Below, one piece after another: positions 60,096 to 64,000 of a stretch of DNA of 64,000 nucleotides (the stretch's first letter is position 1; each line of letters opens with the position of its first letter). The notes beneath the pieces were generated by a model. That model did no database searches, was not told where the DNA came from, and worked only from the letters and a program-made list of their open reading frames with translations. Source of the stretch: Halorubellus sp. JP-L1. GTDB taxonomy: Archaea; Halobacteriota; Halobacteria; Halobacteriales; Natrialbaceae. The stretch lies in contig NZ_JAAOIR010000001.1 of the NCBI RefSeq assembly GCF_011440375.1, positions 1,302,001 through 1,366,000 of the forward strand, in the 5' to 3' direction. A program made the translations under genes and the position numbers.

Positions 60096-60239
60096 CGAAG
60101 TAACAATAGTCTACGCCGCCACTCTATAGACGGTTGCGATCCACTCCAACGTATCCCTAATACACCTCTAGGAATCTCCATGCGCATATATCCATGCAGA
60201 CATAGCCTTATACTCCACGCGCTGCCATCACTGGGTGAG
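60096..60239. promoter_or_regulatory. Leader with TATA-like box of the zinc-ribbon gene
   Basis: CTTATAC at 60207-60213 is centred 30 bp before the ATG at 60240. The rest of the gap holds no gene. Confidence 0.45.
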
Positions 60240-60458
60240 ATGACCCACCCCACCGAAGCCCACGAATTCACGTTCGGCTGCTACCGCACCGAGGAGGTCC
60301 CGGACGTCGACGACGCCGAGAACGCGACCACCGACGACCCGACGGTCGTCACCGACGGCGGCCCCGGCGGCGCGACCACGTGCCCCGCTTGCGAGAACGA
60401 CCTCGCGAACGTCCAGGGCGTCCCCGCCTGCACACGCTGCGCCTGGAACGCGAACTGA
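60240..60458 (+). CDS. 72-residue protein with zinc-ribbon C-terminus
   Basis: A 72-residue protein. An acidic N-terminal part (about 1-46) of unclear fold leads to a C-terminal zinc ribbon CPACENDLANVQGVPACTRC and then AWNAN. This ribbon is closely related to the 37-residue protein at 40510. The TATA-like box and the shared motif support it as a real gene. Function is unknown. Confidence 0.78.
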   Translation: MTHPTEAHEFTFGCYRTEEVPDVDDAENATTDDPTVVTDGGPGGATTCPACENDLANVQGVPACTRCAWNAN

Positions 60459-60632
60459 CCGGACGATCCGCCGCACCGAACCGACCGCGAACTCGCCCAC
60501 CGCACCACGGCCGTCGCGACCGCACCGTCTCCGGACGGACACCGCCCACCTCGGACGTCCTCGTTCCGTCCGTCCGCGACGGCGGGGCGTCGCGACCGCT
60601 TCTCACGACACCCGACGCCGGCCATTTACCCG

Positions 60633-61469
60633 TCACTCCTCGCTTCCCGACTCGTCGTCGCCGCACCCATCGTTGGCGGACTCGTCGTCGCACCCGCCGT
60701 CGCCGAACTCGTCGCCGCGTTCCCCGGCGTCGTCGGCGTCGTCCCTCGCGCGGTGTTCGTCGAGCGCGGTCTCGACGTCGAGTTCGCCGCGTGCGACGCG
60801 GCGCGCAAGCGCGGTGTCGACGGCGCGGTTCTCCGGCGATAGCTCTCGCGACCGGTGCTTGACGCGCTGTATCTCGCCGTCGGTAGGTTCGAAGTCGCGG
60901 GACTCGACGATCTCGCCCTCGGTGCGGGCGATGTTCACCGCCGCGAGGACGTCCCCCATCCCGCGAGCGCCCGTCCCGAGGGATGGCGTCGTCCCCGTCT
61001 CGTCGACGAGTTCCACGCGGGCGTCGGAGAGGCCGCCGATCACCTTCGCACCCTCGCGGCGCGCGCCGTCGCCGACGCGGACCACGGCGTCGGCCTCGTC
61101 CGCGACCTCCTCGCGGACGACGTCCGCGGCCTCGCTCGCCGGCACCTGGAACGCCGCCACCACGACGTCGCCCGCGAGCACCGCGATCCCGGGCTTCCGG
61201 CCGGGGTCGACGCCGACGACCGTCCGGCCGTCGCCGCCGCGGAGGTACGCGAGCGCCGCCTCGACCGCGCGGCGTGGCGCGTCCGGCTCGGCCTCCACGA
61301 CGTGGGGGCCGTCGAACTCGTCGCCCTCGCCGGGACCGGTGACGACGACCGCGGTCTCCTCGGGGAGGTCGGCATCTGGTTCGACGGTCGTGAACGCCAC
61401 CCCGCGGTCGCGGAGCTCCCCGACCACGTCGTGATACACCTCGAAGTCAGCCGTCGCGACCACTATCAC
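60633..61469 (-). CDS. RNase H/RuvC-fold-like predicted nuclease (DUF460-like)
   Basis: A 278-residue protein that begins MIVVATADFEVYHDVVGELR at a GTG (61469). The frame is open to 61589, but the added part is basic and not homologous. TVVGVDPGRKPGIAVLAGD near residue 108 is a RuvC/RNase H-like first strand with the catalytic Asp. RVGDGARREGAKVIGG follows. The last 70 residues are an acidic tail. It may be a DUF460-like RNase H fold; activity is not shown. Confidence 0.68.
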   Translation of the reverse strand: MIVVATADFEVYHDVVGELRDRGVAFTTVEPDADLPEETAVVVTGPGEGDEFDGPHVVEAEPDAPRRAVEAALAYLRGGDGRTVVGVDPGRKPGIAVLAGDVVVAAFQVPASEAADVVREEVADEADAVVRVGDGARREGAKVIGGLSDARVELVDETGTTPSLGTGARGMGDVLAAVNIARTEGEIVESRDFEPTDGEIQRVKHRSRELSPENRAVDTALARRVARGELDVETALDEHRARDDADDAGERGDEFGDGGCDDESANDGCGDDESGSEE

Positions 61470-61587
61470 GCCGCGTGAATTCGAGAGCCGGCGAGATAAG
61501 TCCCGGTCACCGGCCGTGGCGACGCACCCCCGCCCGACCGGCGCGCGACGCCGAACGCTCTTCCCGCTCGCTCTCCTAGTCCCTGAC

Positions 61588-61872
61588 ATGGCGAGTTACG
61601 AGGTCGCGTGCGTGAGCATGGACTACGACGCCGACGTGGACGACTGTCGGTGCATCGAGGAGATCGGGTTCACGACGCGGTCGGGAACGATCACGACGCG
61701 GACGCCCGCGGAGGTGCACGAGATGATCGCCGAAGACGGGAAGACCATCGTCGTCTCGTACAAGCACGAGCGCTTCGAGCTGGCGGCGGTCGAACGCGGC
61801 GGCCAGCGGTACGTGCGGACCGCGGACGCGGACACGGGCGAGGACACGCTCCTGAAGAAACCCAGTTGCTGA
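61588..61872 (+). CDS. DUF3892-family protein
   Basis: A 94-residue protein with DUF3892-like pattern: CRCIEEIGFTTRSGTITTRT followed by IAEDGKTIVVSY and YVRTADADTGEDTLLKKP. It probably folds as a small beta-rich domain. Function is unknown. ATG at 61588 was used; the frame is open to 61516. Confidence 0.75.
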   Translation: MASYEVACVSMDYDADVDDCRCIEEIGFTTRSGTITTRTPAEVHEMIAEDGKTIVVSYKHERFELAAVERGGQRYVRTADADTGEDTLLKKPSC

Positions 61873-61916
61873 CGGTCGAAGCGTAGGTCCGCGGCGGTCT
61901 CGGCGTCTATCCGAGG

Positions 61917-62192
61917 GTGCGGGAAGCACCAGAGCTCACCTACCGCGGGCACGAGGTTGAAGTGGAGCGACTCGTCGGACGCCTGGGCGCGGTACTCGAC
62001 CGCGCAGCGGTTGAGGCTGCCAAGGAGTCGGCGCTGTCGACGCTGGGCGAACGAGACGCCGTTGACGTGGTCGTAGAGGCATTCGCGGACCGTGTGCTGC
62101 TGTGGTTCGGGTGCGAGGACGCCCTAGAAGAGTACGACGGCACCGGGCCGGACGACCACCTCGATGTGGGCGCGCTGAAGGCGGCGTACTGA
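61917..62192 (+). CDS. Hypothetical protein, uncertain
   Basis: A 91-residue frame from a GTG. It is mildly acidic and helical (EAAKESALSTLGERDAVDVV), with composition like a haloarchaeal protein. No family or TATA box was recognised. It follows the DUF3892 gene by 44 bp on the same strand. It may be a real gene or chance. Confidence 0.4.
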   Translation: MREAPELTYRGHEVEVERLVGRLGAVLDRAAVEAAKESALSTLGERDAVDVVVEAFADRVLLWFGCEDALEEYDGTGPDDHLDVGALKAAY

Positions 62193-62284
62193 GACGAGGG
62201 CCTGGCGCCGGAGACGATGCCGGTGGTATGCGGCCTGTTGTTTCTCGGTTTCTAAGAGTTACTACACCACTCCACATTTCGAAA

Positions 62285-62294
62285 TTATTATATG
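62285..62294 (+). promoter_or_regulatory. TATA-like box for the SMR transporter
   Basis: TTATTATATG is centred 28 bp before the ATG at 62318. Confidence 0.6.
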
Positions 62295-62317
62295 CTGTTC
62301 GCCTGCCGCGATGTTGT

Positions 62318-62653
62318 ATGAGGGAGTACCTGTATCTGGGTGCGGCGATCGCGGCCGAGGTGTCCGGCACGACCGCCCTGAAATTCACCTCTGGGTTCAC
62401 GAACCCCGTGCCCACGGCCGTCGTCGTTGTCGGGTACCTCAGTTCGTTCTACCTGCTCAGCCTAACGCTCCAGGAGCTACCGGTCGGCCTGGTGTACGCG
62501 ACGTGGTCGGCGGTCGGTATCGTCGCGGCAGCGCTGGTGGGGGTGGTGATGTTCGACGAGGCAGTCGACACGGCCGGAATCGCGGGCATATGCCTCATCA
62601 TCGCCGGTGTGGTCGTACTGAACGTCGTGTCGGACGCGTACACGCCCCACTAG
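62318..62653 (+). CDS. Small multidrug resistance (SMR) family transporter
   Basis: A 111-residue four-helix SMR protein. The essential Glu14 is present in AAEVSGTTALKFTSGF, and the later YATWSAVGIVAAALVG keeps the GxG-type helix-3 pattern. Family members work as antiparallel dimers. They export quaternary cations or guanidinium in exchange for protons; which applies here is unknown. A strong TATA-like box precedes the ATG. Confidence 0.92.
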   Translation: MREYLYLGAAIAAEVSGTTALKFTSGFTNPVPTAVVVVGYLSSFYLLSLTLQELPVGLVYATWSAVGIVAAALVGVVMFDEAVDTAGIAGICLIIAGVVVLNVVSDAYTPH

Positions 62654-62769
62654 CCATGTGCCGATCCGAAGTCGTGTCCGGGATCTGCGGGGGACACCCC
62701 AGGCACCTGTTCGACGACGGGCCCGAACCGACGGACGAACGTATGCATCAACGGGGGCCCTGGAGTTCG

Positions 62770-62806
62770 AGCCCGAGTCCGGGTTCGAGCCCGAGTCCGG
62801 GTTCGA
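62770..62806 (+). repeat. 18-bp tandem repeat, two copies
   Basis: The unit CGAGCCCGAGTCCGGGTT occurs twice in a row downstream of the SMR gene. Confidence 0.7.
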
Positions 62807-62903
62807 ATGAATCGCGAGCTGTTCGGTTCGTCTTTTCACTCGTTTGAACAGTGTCCGCGAAGCTTCCCGTGAGTTTTAGTGGTGGCCCGCCCCGAGTACC
62901 GTC

Positions 62904-63611
62904 GTGAACGACGGCGTCATCTCGACGGGCTGTGAAGCCATCGACGACCTCCTCGGCGGCGGGCTGGAGCGCGGCACCGTCACGCAAGTCTACGGGCCGC
63001 CGGCGGCCGGGAAGACGAACGTCGCGCTGTCGGCGGCCGTCGCGGTCGCCGCGAACGACGGCCTCGTCGTGTACGTCGACACCGAGGGGCTCTCCCTGGA
63101 CCGGTTCGAGGCGGTGGCGACCGCTGCCGCGTCCGCTGCCGGCCGCGACGTCGAGGAGGTGACGGGGAACGTCGTGGTGAAGGACGCGTACGACTTCGAG
63201 GAACAGGCCGAAGCGGTCCGGGACGTCTCCGAGTTCGCCGAGCAAGCGGACCTCGTCGTGCTCGACTCCGCGACGGGATTCTACCGGCTCGCGCGCGGGA
63301 ACGACGCCGAGGGCGGGGATTCGCTCCGCGAGGTCGCGAGCCAGGTCACGCACCTCCTGAGTCTCGCGCGCCGGCACGACCTCGCGGTCGTCGTCACGAA
63401 CCAGGTGTTCAGCGACCCGGACAGCGACCGCACGCGCCCGCTCGGCGGGCACACGCTCGAGCACTGGACGGGGACGGTCGTCCGCATCGACCGCTACCGG
63501 GGCGGGAACCGGAAGGCGACCCTGGAGAAGCATCGCGCGAAGGCCGCCGGGGAGAGCGTCCAGTTCCAGATCACGGACGCCGGCATCGAGGCGAGCGACG
63601 GCACGCCGTAG
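62904..63611 (+). CDS. radB: DNA repair and recombination protein RadB
   Basis: A 235-residue RecA-core protein of the RadB type, without the RadA N-terminal HhH domain. Walker A is YGPPAAGKTNVAL near residues 30-42, and Walker B is ADLVVLDSATGF near 112. QVFSDPDSDRTRPLGGHTLEH follows. RadB is a RadA paralogue that assists homologous recombination. Start is the GTG at 62904, with a TATA-like GTTTTAGT 28 bp upstream. Four 29-bp tandem repeats begin 9 bp after its stop. Confidence 0.93.
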   Translation: MNDGVISTGCEAIDDLLGGGLERGTVTQVYGPPAAGKTNVALSAAVAVAANDGLVVYVDTEGLSLDRFEAVATAAASAAGRDVEEVTGNVVVKDAYDFEEQAEAVRDVSEFAEQADLVVLDSATGFYRLARGNDAEGGDSLREVASQVTHLLSLARRHDLAVVVTNQVFSDPDSDRTRPLGGHTLEHWTGTVVRIDRYRGGNRKATLEKHRAKAAGESVQFQITDAGIEASDGTP

Positions 63612-63620
63612 CTCGCCGGT

Positions 63621-63745
63621 GTCGCGGCCGGCGTCGACGGGCCGCAATGGTCGCGGCCGGCGTCGACGGGCCGCAATGGTCGCGGCCGGCGTCGACGGGC
63701 CGCAATGGTCGCGGCCGGCGTCGACGAGCCGCAACGGTCGCGGAC
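63621..63745 (+). repeat. 29-bp tandem repeat, four copies and a partial
   Basis: Units start at 63621, 63650, 63679 and 63708, each GTCGCGGCCGGCGTCGACGG plus GCCGCAATG. The fourth has two substitutions, and a partial fifth begins at 63737. Confidence 0.9.
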
Positions 63746-63763
63746 GCCCTCGTCGACCGCTGC

Positions 63764-64000
63764 CTATAGTTCGTTGAGCTTGCGCTTGAGCTGGCCCTCG
63801 TACTCCTCGTCCGCGCGGTACTCCTTCATCTCGAGGACGTTCCGCTCGAGCTTGTCGAGCGCGACGCGGAACGCGTTCTCGGCGCCGTAGCCCTCGCCGG
63901 ACCCGGCGACCTGGCCGTTGTTGGTGCGGATCCGGATCTGCGAGTAGATCAACGGCGTTCCGCGGAGCTTCTCCTTGTGCTCCTGGAAGCGGACGTTGAC
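63764..64000 (-). CDS. Truncated gene at the right edge, unknown protein
   Basis: An open frame that enters from the right edge and stops at TAG 63764-63766. About 78 C-terminal residues are visible. They include VNVRFQEHKEKLRG, LIYSQIRIRTNNGQVAGSG, GYGAENAFRVALDKLERN and DEEYEGQLKRKLNEL. The pattern is beta strand then two amphipathic helices. Its N-terminus is outside the window. No family was recognised with confidence. Confidence 0.6.
   Translation of the reverse strand, partial: VNVRFQEHKEKLRGTPLIYSQIRIRTNNGQVAGSGEGYGAENAFRVALDKLERNVLEMKEYRADEEYEGQLKRKLNEL

Overview
The window is chromosomal DNA of a halophilic archaeon (class Halobacteria). GC content is very high, nearly every protein is strongly acidic, and many genes have a TATA-like box about 27-30 bp before the start codon, as leaderless transcripts do. 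The gene set is haloarchaeal: bacterioruberin synthesis (crtD-lyeJ-cruF plus crtB), the siroheme-decarboxylase heme route, HalX and HalOD1 signalling proteins, a Bat-type regulator, PGF-CTERM and Tat lipoproteins, Cdc48, TFS, RadB and many tiny zinc ribbons. The genus cannot be fixed from the sequence alone. No rRNA, tRNA, transposase or CRISPR array was seen.

Layout. 0-7 kb: the end of an FAD/Fe-S dehydrogenase, small membrane proteins, a siroheme decarboxylase-like gene, ilvD and a GHMP-fold synthase. 6.8-8.1 kb: a lower-GC patch with a HalOD1 protein, a zinc ribbon and a winged-helix protein. 8.1-14 kb: a Bat-like regulator, a RAD55-like protein followed by an RHH/coiled-coil protein, a conserved protein and TFS, then a HalX response regulator and a YkgJ protein. 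14-23 kb: a ZIP transporter, an SDR, a histidine kinase, the carotenoid cluster, and an agmatinase-aIF5A pair. 23-29 kb: an Hsp20-UbiB pair, an HAD phosphatase, LWR-salt protein, a PCD-like dehydratase, UppS and a cold-shock protein. 29-33 kb: heme operon (siroheme decarboxylase-like, precorrin-2 dehydrogenase-like, hemA). 33-40 kb: exported proteins, icd, a 1.07-kb gene-free repeat region and an asparaginase. 40-52 kb: Map, a HIT protein, a CDF transporter, an M24-like pseudoenzyme, a malic enzyme-PTA fusion, RNase HI and an EamA transporter. 52-64 kb: an Ig-like surface protein, Cdc48, a PQQ-propeller lipoprotein, LarC, small zinc ribbons, an SMR transporter, RadB and a truncated gene at the right edge.

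How the genes work together. The carotenoid genes cover phytoene synthesis (CrtB) and the C40 to C50 conversion to bacterioruberin (CrtD, LyeJ, CruF). HemA, the precorrin-2 dehydrogenase-like protein and the two siroheme decarboxylase-like proteins fit tetrapyrrole supply through siroheme. Agmatinase beside aIF5A fits the agmatine-based hypusine route reported for haloarchaea.

The most unusual material is non-coding. (1) A 50-bp-period hairpin repeat occurs in two arrays (41.6 and 42.9 kb) plus one solo copy (9.0 kb), with paired stem substitutions. (2) A second hairpin family (8-bp stem, 9-nt loop, four copies) lies between icd and the asparaginase, with a compensatory base-pair change. (3) Several genes have tandem repeats starting at their stop codon, so that TGA recurs once per repeat. 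(4) icd and maeB have their 3' ends duplicated downstream, and a 47-bp duplication creates a coupled mini-ORF between crtD and lyeJ.
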